From Paenibacillus sp. HB172176 (GTDB lineage Bacteria; Bacillota; Bacilli; Paenibacillales; Paenibacillaceae), in the NCBI RefSeq assembly GCF_011947265.1, contig NZ_JAATHD010000012.1:1-64000 (forward strand): DNA of 64,000 nucleotides. Direction: 5' to 3'. Shown one piece after another: positions 7,429 through 15,836 of the stretch (positions within the stretch are counted from its first letter, which is position 1; every line of letters starts with the position of its first letter). The notes beneath the pieces were generated by a model. That model did no database searches and was not told the DNA's origin. It saw only the letters and a list, made by a program, of their open reading frames with translations. The translations under genes and the position numbers were made by a program.

Positions 7429-9402
7429 GTGAAAATCCATATGGTAAAAAGCGGCGACACATTATACATGATTTGCGAGAAGTATGATGTATCGCTTGAA
7501 GATGTTTTGAAGCTGAATCCGGGCATTACCGATCCGAATGTAATCGATGTGGGAATGAAGATCAAGATTCCATCCAAGGATACCGGCTTGGCCAGTATGG
7601 GCGAGATGGACATTATGCATCAGCATGTCGTCATGCAAGGAGATTCCTTGTGGAAGCTGTCGAAGGCGTGGGGGGTCCCGCTGGCTACGATGATTGCGGC
7701 GAACCCGCAGTTGAAGAATCCGAATGTTCTTCTGACAGGCGAAGTGGTGAATATTCCGACGGCCAATTCCGTTGTGCCTGCTTCTACAGGCAAGACGGGA
7801 GCGGCAGGTACGGGCGGCAAGCATATGCTGCATCCAACGTCAATCATGAATGGCGTGCAAGGCGTAGTAGGGAAGCTGTCGACAGCGCCGGTTATCGGCA
7901 AGACGTTCACGGGACTGGCGACAGATAAGAAGAATACGGCTCCTATTCAAGAGAAGAAGAATACGGCTCCGGTCGTATCGCCTGTTCCGAAGACGGAAGC
8001 GACTGGCAAGGTAGAGCCGTTGGCCACAAAGACAGAGCCGTTAAGCACGAAGGTAGAGCCGTTGGCCACAAAGACAGAGCCGTTAAGCACGAAGGTAGAG
8101 CCGTTGGCCACGAAGACGGAGCCATTAAGCACGAACACGAAAGTACAGCCGTCCAGCAGCAATGTGCAGCCCTTGGCGACGAAAACGCAGCCTAACAGCC
8201 AAGTATCTCCTGCCGGCACCGGAAAAACATTGCCAACCGCAGCACAAAGTGGAAAAACGATGCCGCTGAGCAGCAACGTAAGTCCTCTAAGCAGTAATGT
8301 ATCGCCGCTCAGCAACAGTAATATGATGCCAATGGGCGGAAATGCGATGCCTCTCAGCAGCAACGTAAGTCCTCTGAGCGGCAATATATCGCCGCTCAGC
8401 AACAGTAATATGATGTCAATGGGCGGAAATGCGATGCCTCTCAACAGCAACGTAAGCCCTCTAAGTGGCAATGTATCGCCGCTCAGCAACAGTAATATGA
8501 TGTCAATGGGCGGAAATGCGATGCCTCTGAGCAGCAACGTAAGCCCTCTAAGCGGCAATGTATCGCCGCTCAGCAACAGCAATATGATGCCAATGGGCGG
8601 AAATGCGATGCCTCTCAGCAGCAACGTAAGCCCTCTAAGCGGCAATGTATCGCCGCTCAGCAATAATAATATCAGTCCGCTCAGCAGCAATATGGCGCCG
8701 ATGTCTGTGTCGCCGGCGACTAAGGTAAAGCCAGCGTCTTCGGGCAAAGCTTTGCCGATTCAAAAGCCGGTGGAGAATGTTGTCGATGCCGCCAATTCAA
8801 ATTATATGCAAAGCATGGATTTGTTCCATCAATATAATGTGCCTGCGGTCGAAGCCATGTCGTCTTACGGCATGCCTGATTCGAACATGATGCCGATGTA
8901 TTCGCCTCAGAGCATGGGATCGAATGCGGGAATGGAATCGGCCATGTCCCCGTATGGCGACATGACGCAAATGTATCCGCAGGAATGTCCTCCGGGAACG
9001 ATGATGATGGGATATCCTTCTCCTGCCTTGATGCCATATGGAACGATGCCTTGGGGCTACGGAGCCAATCCGGGCATGAATGCGACAGGTATGCCCGTCA
9101 TGAATACGCAAGGCTACGAAGGAATGAACAATGGTTATGGGATGCCATACCCGCCTTATGCGCCGGCTCCCGCATGGACGCATGGAAGCAGCGTGAACAA
9201 TAACGCGGCGGGCGGCAAAGATTGCGGCTGCGGCGGCGAACGCGACGAGGAGCTCGATGAGCATTTCGTCAGCACATTCAAGGGTGGTTCGACCAAAGGC
9301 TCCAAGCCTCGCAAAAAAGGGAAAAAAGCCGTCATTCGCACGGTAAAACCTCGTCCGAAGAAGAAACAAACGATCGCCAGCCGTCCTTGGCTTAATCGAT
9401 AA
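7429..9402 (+). CDS. SafA-like LysM spore-coat morphogenetic protein with tandem repeats
   Basis: The 657-aa protein starts with two LysM domains (about 3-46 and 57-103; HMVKSGDTLYMICEKYDVS and VMQGDSLWKLSKAWGV), which bind peptidoglycan. In SafA a LysM domain directs the coat scaffold to the spore cortex. The middle holds three 14-residue repeats (VEPLATKTEPLSTK) and five 29-residue Ser/Pro/Asn/Met repeats, then a Met/Pro/Tyr-rich tract, a CGCGG motif and a Lys/Arg-rich tail. B. subtilis SafA is shorter (387 aa) and lies in the same neighbourhood. GTG 7429 is chosen for AGGAGG at 7413-7418; ATG 7441 is an alternative. The SafA role is inferred from LysM, composition and synteny. Confidence 0.8.
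   Translation: MKIHMVKSGDTLYMICEKYDVSLEDVLKLNPGITDPNVIDVGMKIKIPSKDTGLASMGEMDIMHQHVVMQGDSLWKLSKAWGVPLATMIAANPQLKNPNVLLTGEVVNIPTANSVVPASTGKTGAAGTGGKHMLHPTSIMNGVQGVVGKLSTAPVIGKTFTGLATDKKNTAPIQEKKNTAPVVSPVPKTEATGKVEPLATKTEPLSTKVEPLATKTEPLSTKVEPLATKTEPLSTNTKVQPSSSNVQPLATKTQPNSQVSPAGTGKTLPTAAQSGKTMPLSSNVSPLSSNVSPLSNSNMMPMGGNAMPLSSNVSPLSGNISPLSNSNMMSMGGNAMPLNSNVSPLSGNVSPLSNSNMMSMGGNAMPLSSNVSPLSGNVSPLSNSNMMPMGGNAMPLSSNVSPLSGNVSPLSNNNISPLSSNMAPMSVSPATKVKPASSGKALPIQKPVENVVDAANSNYMQSMDLFHQYNVPAVEAMSSYGMPDSNMMPMYSPQSMGSNAGMESAMSPYGDMTQMYPQECPPGTMMMGYPSPALMPYGTMPWGYGANPGMNATGMPVMNTQGYEGMNNGYGMPYPPYAPAPAWTHGSSVNNNAAGGKDCGCGGERDEELDEHFVSTFKGGSTKGSKPRKKGKKAVIRTVKPRPKKKQTIASRPWLNR
8011..8136 (+). repeat. Three copies of a 42-bp tandem repeat in the SafA-like gene
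   Basis: Copies start at 8011, 8053 and 8095, each encoding VEPLATKTEPLSTK with few nucleotide changes. Confidence 0.92.
8260..8694 (+). repeat. Five copies of an 87-bp tandem repeat in the SafA-like gene
   Basis: Copies start at 8260, 8347, 8434, 8521 and 8608. Each encodes about 29 residues of the form MPLSSNVSPLSGN, SPLSNSNMM, SMGGNA; the last copy diverges at its end. Near-identity of the DNA suggests recent expansion or ongoing homogenisation. Confidence 0.93.
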
Positions 9403-9427
9403 ACCAAAGCCAAAGATATAGGTCCGG

Positions 9428-9475
9428 CCGCAGCCTCGTCGCCATCCTGCGACTCCAGAGGCTGCGGTTTGTTTG
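9428..9475 (+). terminator. Terminator after the SafA-like gene
   Basis: A perfect 10-bp stem CCGCAGCCTC / GAGGCTGCGG with a 20-base loop is followed by TTTGTTT. Confidence 0.75.
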
Positions 9476-9562
9476 ATGCAGTCCGTTGATATAGTCAGCT
9501 CTCTCGCCTCGCAATAGGGGAACTCGCGTATTCGCGCTGAGATTGGAGCTGCTCCGCTCCGT

Positions 9563-9591
9563 TTGACGGAAAACCAGGCTTGGGATAGAAT
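9563..9591 (+). promoter_or_regulatory. Promoter of fabI
   Basis: TTGACG at 9563-9568 and TAGAAT at 9586-9591 are separated by 17 bases. The expected transcription start near 9598 is just before the FapR-like box. Confidence 0.72.
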
Positions 9592-9604
9592 GAATGCATC
9601 GCAA

Positions 9605-9621
9605 TTAGTACCAGGTTCTAA
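9605..9621 (+). promoter_or_regulatory. FapR-type operator before fabI
   Basis: TTAGTACCAGGTTCTAA is an imperfect 17-bp palindrome close to the FapR box as I recall it (TTAGTACC, short spacer, CTAA). FapR represses fatty-acid genes in Bacillus and is released by malonyl-CoA. The site lies just downstream of the fabI promoter, where a bound repressor would block transcription. No fapR gene is in the window. Confidence 0.72.
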
Positions 9622-9671
9622 TAAATGCGCACGGTCGCGCTAAGCAAAAGCATGATTTTTGGAGGGTAAAA

Positions 9672-10445
9672 ATGAGCGGAATGATGGCAGGCAAGAGAAT
9701 CGTCGTAATGGGTATCGCCAATGAACGCAGTATAGGCTGGGGCATTGCCAAGTCGTTGCACCGCGAAGGAGCGGAGCTTATCTTTACATACAGGAAGGAG
9801 CGTTCCCTGTTGAAATTATCGCAGCTGCTGGAGGAGGAAGGCATTCATCCGCTGCTCTGCGTTTCCTGCGATATTGCGGAGGATAGCAGCATAGAGACAG
9901 CATTTGAGGAAATCGATCGTTTGGTTGGCGTTATTCATGGCTTGGTCCATTCGATCGCGTTCGCTGACAAGGATGAATTGAAGGGAGAGTATGTTCAGAC
10001 GAGTCGCGAAGGCTATCTGCTGTCTCAGGACATTAGTGCGTATTCGCTCGTCGCTGTAGCCCGGGCGGCGCGAAAGCTCATGCATGAAGGCGGAAGCATG
10101 GTCACGCAATCCTATATCGGAGCCGAACGAGTCGTGAAAAATTACAATGTCATGGGCGTGGCGAAGGCGGCACTCGAGGCAAGCGTCAGATACCTGGCGG
10201 AGGATCTGGGGAAGCAGGCGATTCGGGTGAATGCCGTATCGGCCGGGCCGATTCGGACTTTGTCGGCCAAAGGCGTGTCCGGCTTCAACGACATCCTCTC
10301 GACGATTGAGGAGAGGGCTCCGCTGCGCCGCAATGTGAACGCGGATGAAGTGGGAGATGCTACGCTGTTCCTGCTTAGCCATCTCTCCAGGGGCATTACC
10401 GGGGAGGTTCTTCATGTCGATGCCGGCTATCATATTATGGGCTAG
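9672..10445 (+). CDS. fabI: Enoyl-[acyl-carrier-protein] reductase FabI
   Basis: FabI catalyses the last, NAD(P)H-dependent step of each fatty-acid elongation cycle. The 257-aa short-chain dehydrogenase has the FabI-type cofactor motif GIANERSIGWGIAKSL, the HSIAFA segment, and the catalytic tyrosine and lysine spaced Y-x6-K in NYNVMGVAKAA. The longer spacing separates FabI from ordinary SDR enzymes with Y-x3-K. GGAGGG lies before the ATG. It forms its own transcription unit with the promoter and FapR box upstream. Family members are the targets of triclosan-type inhibitors. Confidence 0.93.
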   Translation: MSGMMAGKRIVVMGIANERSIGWGIAKSLHREGAELIFTYRKERSLLKLSQLLEEEGIHPLLCVSCDIAEDSSIETAFEEIDRLVGVIHGLVHSIAFADKDELKGEYVQTSREGYLLSQDISAYSLVAVARAARKLMHEGGSMVTQSYIGAERVVKNYNVMGVAKAALEASVRYLAEDLGKQAIRVNAVSAGPIRTLSAKGVSGFNDILSTIEERAPLRRNVNADEVGDATLFLLSHLSRGITGEVLHVDAGYHIMG

Positions 10446-10455
10446 ATAACGTTAA

Positions 10456-10484
10456 TTGACAAAATCGCTTCAATCCGATACATT
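10456..10484 (+). promoter_or_regulatory. Promoter of the proS T-box transcript
   Basis: Consensus TTGACA at 10456-10461, a 17-base spacer and TACATT at 10479-10484 lie ten bases after the fabI stop. Confidence 0.72.
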
Positions 10485-10489
10485 AAGTG

Positions 10490-10763
10490 CAATTACAAGC
10501 ATATCAAAATGCGTGGATCAAGGTCCGGTTTTTCCATAATCGCGTATCAGAGAATGAAACCCGGAGGCTGCGAGGTTTCTTGCGCGAGCGAAAGACTGTC
10601 CTGCCTTGGGAGCAGTGACGGCTTCTCCATGAGAGTCGAAACCGGCGTCGGCCGTTATTGAAATGGAGGATTGCCCCTGCGATTATGATGCTTATGCAGG
10701 CAGCAGAGGCAATTGAACCAGGGTGGTATCACGACACATTCGTCCCTGACGGATGTGTTTTTT
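10490..10763 (+). promoter_or_regulatory. T-box leader controlling proS
   Basis: The leader senses uncharged tRNA and allows read-through when it is bound. The T-box core AGGGTGGTATCACG is at 10720-10733. It is followed by a terminator: ACACAT / ATGTGT with inner CGTC / GACG and eight T's, ending near 10763. A stem III candidate is CCTGC / GCAGG at about 10676-10701. The UGGU in the core suits tRNA-Pro with A73. I could not fix the specifier: CCG at 10642-10644 follows GAAA as in other T-boxes, but the surrounding helix was not convincing. Confidence 0.88.
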
Positions 10764-10798
10764 TTGTTGAAAAAAACGATTGAACGGGAGCTGAGCGC

Positions 10799-12514
10799 AT
10801 GCTTCAAAGTCGATTATTCGGGACCACATTAAGGGAAACGCCTTCCGAGGCGGAGGCGATTTCGCATCAGCTTATGCTGCGGGCGGGATTGATCCGGCAG
10901 CTGGCCGCAGGAATCTATACCTACTTGCCGCTTGGCAGACGAGTGCTTCGCAAAGTTGAGAGCATCGTAAGAGAAGAGATGGAAGCGGCGGGAGCCCAGG
11001 AGGTGCTAATGCCGGCTCTTCAGCCCGGAGATCTGTGGAAGGAATCCGGCCGTTATGAGGTATACGGACCGGAGCTTATGCGGCTCCAGGATCGCCATGA
11101 ACGCGAATTCGTCCTTGGTCCCACGCATGAGGAGGTTGTGACGAAGCTGGTGCGGGAGGAGATCAACACATATCGCAGACTTCCCGTTATCCTGTATCAG
11201 ATTCAGACGAAGTTCAGGGATGAGCGGAGGCCGCGTTTCGGGCTGCTAAGAGGCAGGGAATTCCTCATGAAGGACGCCTACTCCTTCGACTCCGATTGGG
11301 ATAGCCTGGATCGATCCTACAGGCGAATGTTCGAAGCGTATAAACGCATTTTCCAGCGTTGCGGAATCGCTTTTCGAGCGGTGGAGGCCGATGCGGGCTC
11401 AATAGGCGGAGAAGGCGGCACGCATGAATTCATGGCGCTCGCGGACATTGGCGAAGATACCGTCGTCGTCTGCACGCATTGCGATTATGCTGCGAATCTG
11501 GAGAAGGCCGAAGCGATTGCGGATGTCAAGGAGAAGGCGCAGCCATCTCAAATACAAGCCGAGAAGTTTCATACGCCCGAGCTCAAGACGATTGAACAGC
11601 TCGCAGAAGCACTTGACATTCCACCTTCTCAGCTCATGAAAACCTTGATTTACCTTGCCGACGGCGAACTTGTCGCCGTTGTTGTTCGCGGCGATCATGA
11701 AGTGAATGAGCTCAAGGTGATGAACGCGCTTAGCGCTGCTGAAATCGAACTGGCAGGCGCGGATGCGGTTCATGCGGCGCTGGGTCATTCGATCGGTTCG
11801 ATCGGCCCTATCGGCCTTCCTTTCAAGCTTCTCGTTGATTACGGAGCAGCTTCCATGCCAGACGGCATTGCCGGGGCGAATGAGGATGATTTTCATCTGC
11901 GTCATGTGCAGCCTGGCCGCGACTTCCCATTGGAGCATGTCGGCGATTACCGCAATGTTCTCGAAGGAGAAGGTTGTCCGAGATGCGAGGAAGGAAAGCT
12001 GAAGTTCCATCGCGGCATTGAGCTTGGACATGTGTTCAAGCTGGGAACCAAATACAGCGAGAAGCTGTCGGCGAATTATTTGGACGCGTGCGGGAAATCG
12101 CAGCCGTTCATCATGGGCTGCTACGGCATCGGCATATCCCGTATACTCTCCGCCGTGATCGAGCAGCATCACGATGAAGGAAGCATTCTGTGGCCGATGT
12201 CGATCGCGCCGTATCAGGTGCATATCGTTCCCGTTTCCATGAAGGACGAGGAGCAGTTGATGCTTGCGCGGGGTCTCTACGATTCCTTGACCAAACAGGG
12301 CGTGGAGGTGCTTCTGGATGATCGGGACGAGAGACCGGGCATCAAATTCAAGGATTCAGACCTAATGGGAATACCGCTGAGGCTCATTGTCGGCAAGCAT
12401 GCCGGGCAAGGGCAGGTTGAATATGTTGTTCGATCCAGGCATGAGAAGCTCGTTGTAAGTCAATCACAGGCTGAGGCAAGGATTTTATCCGATTTGCGCG
12501 AAATAGAGGAATAA
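10799..12514 (+). CDS. proS: Prolyl-tRNA synthetase (bacterial type with editing domain)
   Basis: ProS charges tRNA-Pro with proline. The 571-aa class II enzyme has motif 2 around KFRDERRPRFGLLRGREFLMKD (split here across residues 136-158), a YbaK-like editing insertion (about 235-380), motif 3 GCYGIGISRILSA, and a C-terminal anticodon-binding domain (IAPYQVHIVPV onward). The insertion clears mischarged Ala-tRNA-Pro in this subfamily. Length is normal. The ATG follows GGGAGCTGAGCGC and the T-box terminator by 35 bases. Confidence 0.97.
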   Translation: MLQSRLFGTTLRETPSEAEAISHQLMLRAGLIRQLAAGIYTYLPLGRRVLRKVESIVREEMEAAGAQEVLMPALQPGDLWKESGRYEVYGPELMRLQDRHEREFVLGPTHEEVVTKLVREEINTYRRLPVILYQIQTKFRDERRPRFGLLRGREFLMKDAYSFDSDWDSLDRSYRRMFEAYKRIFQRCGIAFRAVEADAGSIGGEGGTHEFMALADIGEDTVVVCTHCDYAANLEKAEAIADVKEKAQPSQIQAEKFHTPELKTIEQLAEALDIPPSQLMKTLIYLADGELVAVVVRGDHEVNELKVMNALSAAEIELAGADAVHAALGHSIGSIGPIGLPFKLLVDYGAASMPDGIAGANEDDFHLRHVQPGRDFPLEHVGDYRNVLEGEGCPRCEEGKLKFHRGIELGHVFKLGTKYSEKLSANYLDACGKSQPFIMGCYGIGISRILSAVIEQHHDEGSILWPMSIAPYQVHIVPVSMKDEEQLMLARGLYDSLTKQGVEVLLDDRDERPGIKFKDSDLMGIPLRLIVGKHAGQGQVEYVVRSRHEKLVVSQSQAEARILSDLREIEE

Positions 12515-12785
12515 ACGGGCCGCAGGGGATCAATAGATTTCCGATTTGGAATGGGTGAAGCGGTACGATGAACGATGATCGTCTGCGGGAATATACGACT
12601 GGGCAGCTCAGGCATAAGATTAAGCATGAATCTGCCGGGCATGGCGAATGGAGCGTTGAGGCAGGGAGCCGTTGTTCTCTGCCTCCTTGTCTTTCTGTCG
12701 TCAAAGAGAACGTCGCAGAAAGAAATGCATGGAAACAGGGAGCGGAATTGCAAGTGAAGTCGTCTAATAGGGCGGAGGTGGTTGA

Positions 12786-13340
12786 ATGATAAAGCCGGCC
12801 GGCTTGACAAATGATGAAAAACTGCCTGAAGAGCCGATGGAAGCGCTCGAGGGGTTAATGAATGAATACGGCACTTATGTGCTGCGAACCGCCTTCTTCT
12901 ATACCGGCGACCGGGGCATGGCCGAGGATATCAGTCAAGAGGTGTTCCTGCGCGCTTACCGGAACTGGAGCTCCTTCCGCGGACATAGCTCCGTGAAGAC
13001 CTGGTTGACGAGAATTGCCATCAATCTGTGCAAAGACAAGCTTGGCGTGCGCATGTTCGCGGAGCAGCCGATCGAGCCGGGAAGAATACGTTTGACGGAG
13101 GCGGTCAGCGCGGAGGAAGCGGCTATGAGGAAGCTTCGGAGAACGGAAATATTGCAGAGCGTGATGAAGCTTCCGGACGCCTTTCAGGAAATCATCTTCC
13201 TCTATTATTATCAGGAGCTGTCCACGGCGGAAATCGCGAGTGCAATCGGAGTTGCGGAAGGAACGGCAAGAAGCAGGCTTCACCGGGCGAGAGAGATGCT
13301 GGGCCGCGAACTACGAGAGGAGGGGCATCAACATGACTAA
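12786..13340 (+). CDS. ECF-type RNA polymerase sigma factor
   Basis: The 184-aa protein has sigma region 2 (about 25-95; YTGDRGMAEDISQEVFLRAY then FRGHSSVKTWLTRIAINLC) and region 4 (about 120-175; LPDAFQEIIFLYYYQELS, IASAIGVAEGTARSRLHRAR). It lacks regions 1 and 3, as in extracytoplasmic-function sigma factors. It overlaps the next gene, a membrane protein with the look of its anti-sigma factor, by eight bases. The ATG has GGCGGAGGTGG upstream. I cannot assign it to SigM, SigW, SigX or another subgroup. Confidence 0.9.
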   Translation: MIKPAGLTNDEKLPEEPMEALEGLMNEYGTYVLRTAFFYTGDRGMAEDISQEVFLRAYRNWSSFRGHSSVKTWLTRIAINLCKDKLGVRMFAEQPIEPGRIRLTEAVSAEEAAMRKLRRTEILQSVMKLPDAFQEIIFLYYYQELSTAEIASAIGVAEGTARSRLHRAREMLGRELREEGHQHD

Positions 13341-14043
13341 GGAAGAGGAAGCATGGAAGCAAAAGTACCAGGCCGAATCCAATGAAACTTTGTTTCAATC
13401 TCTGCAATTTGATTCAAGATTGAAGAATGAGGTAAGGAAGAGAATAGAGGCGGAAAGTGAAGGGGAATACAAATGGGCGAAGAGAGGATGGATGACAATG
13501 CTGTACAAAAAATGGATGTACGCCGTAGCGGCGGGCACGGCAGCTCTTCTATTGATACTGGCTCTGCCAATGTTTCAAGGCGATTACGGCGGTCAGCCCG
13601 ATAACAATAACAGCGGGATAACATCGCCTGCCGACGGCACCGGCGACAATGGGAGCTCGCTTTCCTCGCTTATTACGACGGAGGTTCAAACGCCCGAAGA
13701 AGCGAAATCCTTGTACGGTTCTCAGTTATTAACGCCGTCTTATATGCCGGAGGGCTATCAATTGATCAAGATCGAAGCCGTGGGCATGGATGCGAATCAT
13801 CCGACCCGCGTACTGTATACGTACACTTCGGGCGAATTGCTCTACACCGTCATGCAGAGTAAAGAGAATTTCGAGTATCCGCTGGACATGTTCAAATCAA
13901 CTGAAATTAACGGAGTCCACGGTTTTGTGCATGCGTCTCCCGGCATTACGGAGCTTGTATGGACGGTTGACGGGGATCAATTCACGATTACGGGGCCGCT
14001 TTCGGAGGCAGATGCGATGAAGGTCGCGGAATCGATGCAATAA
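13333..14043 (+). CDS. Putative membrane-bound anti-sigma factor with DUF4367-like extracellular domain
   Basis: The 236-aa protein has a charged cytoplasmic N-terminal part (1-55), one transmembrane segment (about 60-77, WMYAVAAGTAALLLILAL), a low-complexity linker and an external domain (about 115-236) beginning EEAKSLYGSQLLTPSYMPEGY, which resembles the DUF4367 family found on anti-sigma regulators. I infer that it holds the upstream ECF sigma factor inactive at the membrane until an envelope signal arrives. No zinc-binding HxxxCxxC motif is present. The ATG overlaps the sigma gene by eight bases, pointing to translational coupling. Confidence 0.75.
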   Translation: MTKEEEAWKQKYQAESNETLFQSLQFDSRLKNEVRKRIEAESEGEYKWAKRGWMTMLYKKWMYAVAAGTAALLLILALPMFQGDYGGQPDNNNSGITSPADGTGDNGSSLSSLITTEVQTPEEAKSLYGSQLLTPSYMPEGYQLIKIEAVGMDANHPTRVLYTYTSGELLYTVMQSKENFEYPLDMFKSTEINGVHGFVHASPGITELVWTVDGDQFTITGPLSEADAMKVAESMQ

Positions 14044-14135
14044 ACAAAGCGAGGCGATAGACCGTCCTCTTTCTGCTATACTTGAGCTGAGGGTTCACAG
14101 CCTTGCAAGCTTTAAGAGGCAGGAGGATGCGAGCG

Positions 14136-14540
14136 ATGAGAACGGGCAAGCATGCCATAGTTTTGTTCGACGGAGTTTGCAATTTATGCAACAGCAGCGT
14201 GAAATTCATGATTGAGCATGATCCGGACGATTATTTCCGATACGCGTCCTTGCAGGGCGAGGAAGGCAAGCGACTGCTTGCAGAGCGTGGAATAAGCGGC
14301 TATTTTGGAAGCTTTGTGCTGATCGAAGACGGCAAGCTTTATACGAAGTCTGGAGCGGCGCTGCGCATCTGCGGAAGGCTGAGCGGCGTTTGGAAGCTTG
14401 GTTATCTGTTTCTGGCTGTTCCGCCTCCGCTCAGGAATGCGGTTTATGGCTTCGTTGCGAACAGGCGCTACAAGTGGTTTGGAAAAAGAGAAAGCTGCAT
14501 GCTGCCTTCACCGGACGTTCGCAGCAGATTTCTGGATTGA
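14136..14540 (+). CDS. DCC family thiol-disulfide oxidoreductase-like protein (DUF393)
   Basis: The 134-aa protein carries the defining DGVCNLC motif (D-G-x-C-x-x-C) near residue 14, then the thioredoxin-like pattern of the DCC/YuxK family (GSFVLIEDGKLYTKSGAALRI, RYKWFGKRESCMLPS). A redox role is predicted from the CxxC; the substrate is unknown. I start at ATG 14136, nine bases after AGGAGG at 14121-14126; ATG 14127 is too close to that site. Confidence 0.87.
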   Translation: MRTGKHAIVLFDGVCNLCNSSVKFMIEHDPDDYFRYASLQGEEGKRLLAERGISGYFGSFVLIEDGKLYTKSGAALRICGRLSGVWKLGYLFLAVPPPLRNAVYGFVANRRYKWFGKRESCMLPSPDVRSRFLD

Positions 14541-14635
14541 TCGATGAATTCCCCCAACGCAGCTTCAATATGCCTTGTATAATTATACAGCAATAGCGCA
14601 CACTAGCAGAAAACGTAAGCGAAGGGGACTTCCTC

Positions 14636-15289
14636 ATGATGGCATTCCGCTTGTGGAAGCAATTGAAGAAACGCATTCGAAGAGGGCGAAATCCAATATG
14701 GACGCTCAGTTGCATCGCTCTATGGCTGTTCGCGGGCATGCTGTCTATCGGACTGTTCGGCGGAGCTGTTCTGGCAGAACGCGCCGGGGCTGAGCGTGAT
14801 TACGGGCAGCCTTCATTAAGCGAGTTTTTGAGCGAGCGCGAGGAACCGGTGTCGGCGACGCTCCACCGCATGTTCATATGCGGTGAAGAGACGGAAGCTC
14901 TGGGCAAGTTGCAGCCCCAAGCCTTGATTAAGCTGCTCGGAGACCATCCCGAGTGGTCGGCTATGATGGAGCGCGACGGGCGTTCCATTCGAATCGTAGA
15001 GCAGGTGGCAGACTTGTCGAGCCACTGCAAATCCCATGCTTATTTCGGCATTGACAAACAAGGGTACTTCTCCCTTTACGACGGGCAGCCAAGCGAAGAC
15101 AAGGTGATGCGAACGTTTTTCCAGCTTGATGTCCGGTTTATGGAAAGCAGTCTTCCGCAGGAGAAGCTGGAGCAATTGACGCGGGGCATTCATGTTAAGG
15201 ATATTGACGAATATAACAGCGTATTGTCCACGTTCAGCGATTTCGCGAAGACCGCGGACGAAGTCAACGGCGGGAAGCAAGCCTACTAA
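14636..15289 (+). CDS. bofC: BofC, forespore regulator of the sigma-K checkpoint
   Basis: In B. subtilis BofC acts in the intermembrane space with SpoIVB to time pro-sigma-K processing. The 217-aa protein has a basic N terminus, one membrane or signal segment (about 24-46), then a region like BofC: TLHRMFICGEE, then YFGIDKQGYFSLYDGQP, FFQLDVRFMESS and IHVKDIDEYNSVL. The B. subtilis gene lies just upstream of ruvA; here a 1.3-kb repeat region and ruvC intervene. The start is ATG 14636 or 14639. A terminator follows at 15408. The assignment rests on remembered family sequence plus synteny. Confidence 0.82.
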   Translation: MMAFRLWKQLKKRIRRGRNPIWTLSCIALWLFAGMLSIGLFGGAVLAERAGAERDYGQPSLSEFLSEREEPVSATLHRMFICGEETEALGKLQPQALIKLLGDHPEWSAMMERDGRSIRIVEQVADLSSHCKSHAYFGIDKQGYFSLYDGQPSEDKVMRTFFQLDVRFMESSLPQEKLEQLTRGIHVKDIDEYNSVLSTFSDFAKTADEVNGGKQAY

Positions 15290-15407
15290 CCCAAGCGATA
15301 TAAGTCGAACGAAAGAAAGTTGGACGAAAGAATGAAACGACCCATCGGAGAGAAATGATCATTCTGGATAAGCGATAGTAGGAAACAACTATTTATGCTG
15401 TAGGGAA

Positions 15408-15436
15408 GGCCGTTCGATTGCTGAACGGTCTTTTTT
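15408..15436 (+). terminator. Terminator downstream of bofC
   Basis: Stem GGCCGTTC / GAACGGTC with a 7-base loop and six T's, about 120 bases after the bofC stop. Confidence 0.85.
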
Positions 15437-15520
15437 GTAATTATAGCGTAAAATGTCGGTGTGGAGTTGTCCGCTTTCCTGGTCGACTCGACCAGGATCG
15501 GACGACGGAGATGCTCCACT

Positions 15521-15826
15521 CCGCGGACTTTAAGCGCTGCAAATCGATTTTCTCGACTTGCAGCCCCGTAACCGCGGACTTTAAGCGCTGCAAGTCGATT
15601 TTCTCGACTTGCAGCCCTGTAACCGCGGACTTTAAGCGCTGCAAATCGATTTTCTCGACTTGCGGCCCTGTAACCGCGGACTTCAAGCGCTGCAAGTCGA
15701 TTTTCTCGACTTGCAGCCCTGTAACCGCGGACTTTAAGCGCTGTAAATCGATTTTCTCGACTTGCGGCCCTGTAACCGCGGACTTCAAGCGCTGCAAGTC
15801 GATTTTCTCGACTTGCAGCGCCCTCT
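15521..15826. repeat. Six-copy 51-bp tandem array, each unit holding a hairpin
   Basis: Units start at 15521, 15572, 15623, 15674, 15725 and 15776. Each contains GCTGCAAGTCGA, a short TTTTC loop and TCGACTTGCAGC, a 12-bp inverted repeat. Units 2, 4 and 6 have the perfect stem; units 1, 3 and 5 carry AAATCGA, giving one mismatch, and 3 and 5 also share GCGGCC. So the array has a 102-bp higher-order period. Because 51 is divisible by three, both strands stay open (17-residue repeats), but there is no ribosome site, so I do not call a protein. Confidence 0.95.
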
Positions 15827-15836
15827 CCAGTCTACT

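Noticed and set aside
12731..12766. Possible ECF autoregulatory promoter (GGAAAC and CGTC) before the sigma gene
   Set aside because: The spacing of about 24 bases is too long for this promoter class (about 16-17).
12568..12789. Small frames between proS and the sigma gene
   Set aside because: No ribosome site or recognised family; 12515-12785 shows only a weak hairpin (GAGGCAG / CTGCCTC) without a T run.
14576..14589. Perfect palindrome TGTATAATTATACA before bofC
   Set aside because: AT-rich and short; it may be a -10 element, but no matching -35 of a known sigma factor was convincing.
15521..15826. CRISPR array
   Set aside because: Units are contiguous without variable spacers and no cas gene is present.
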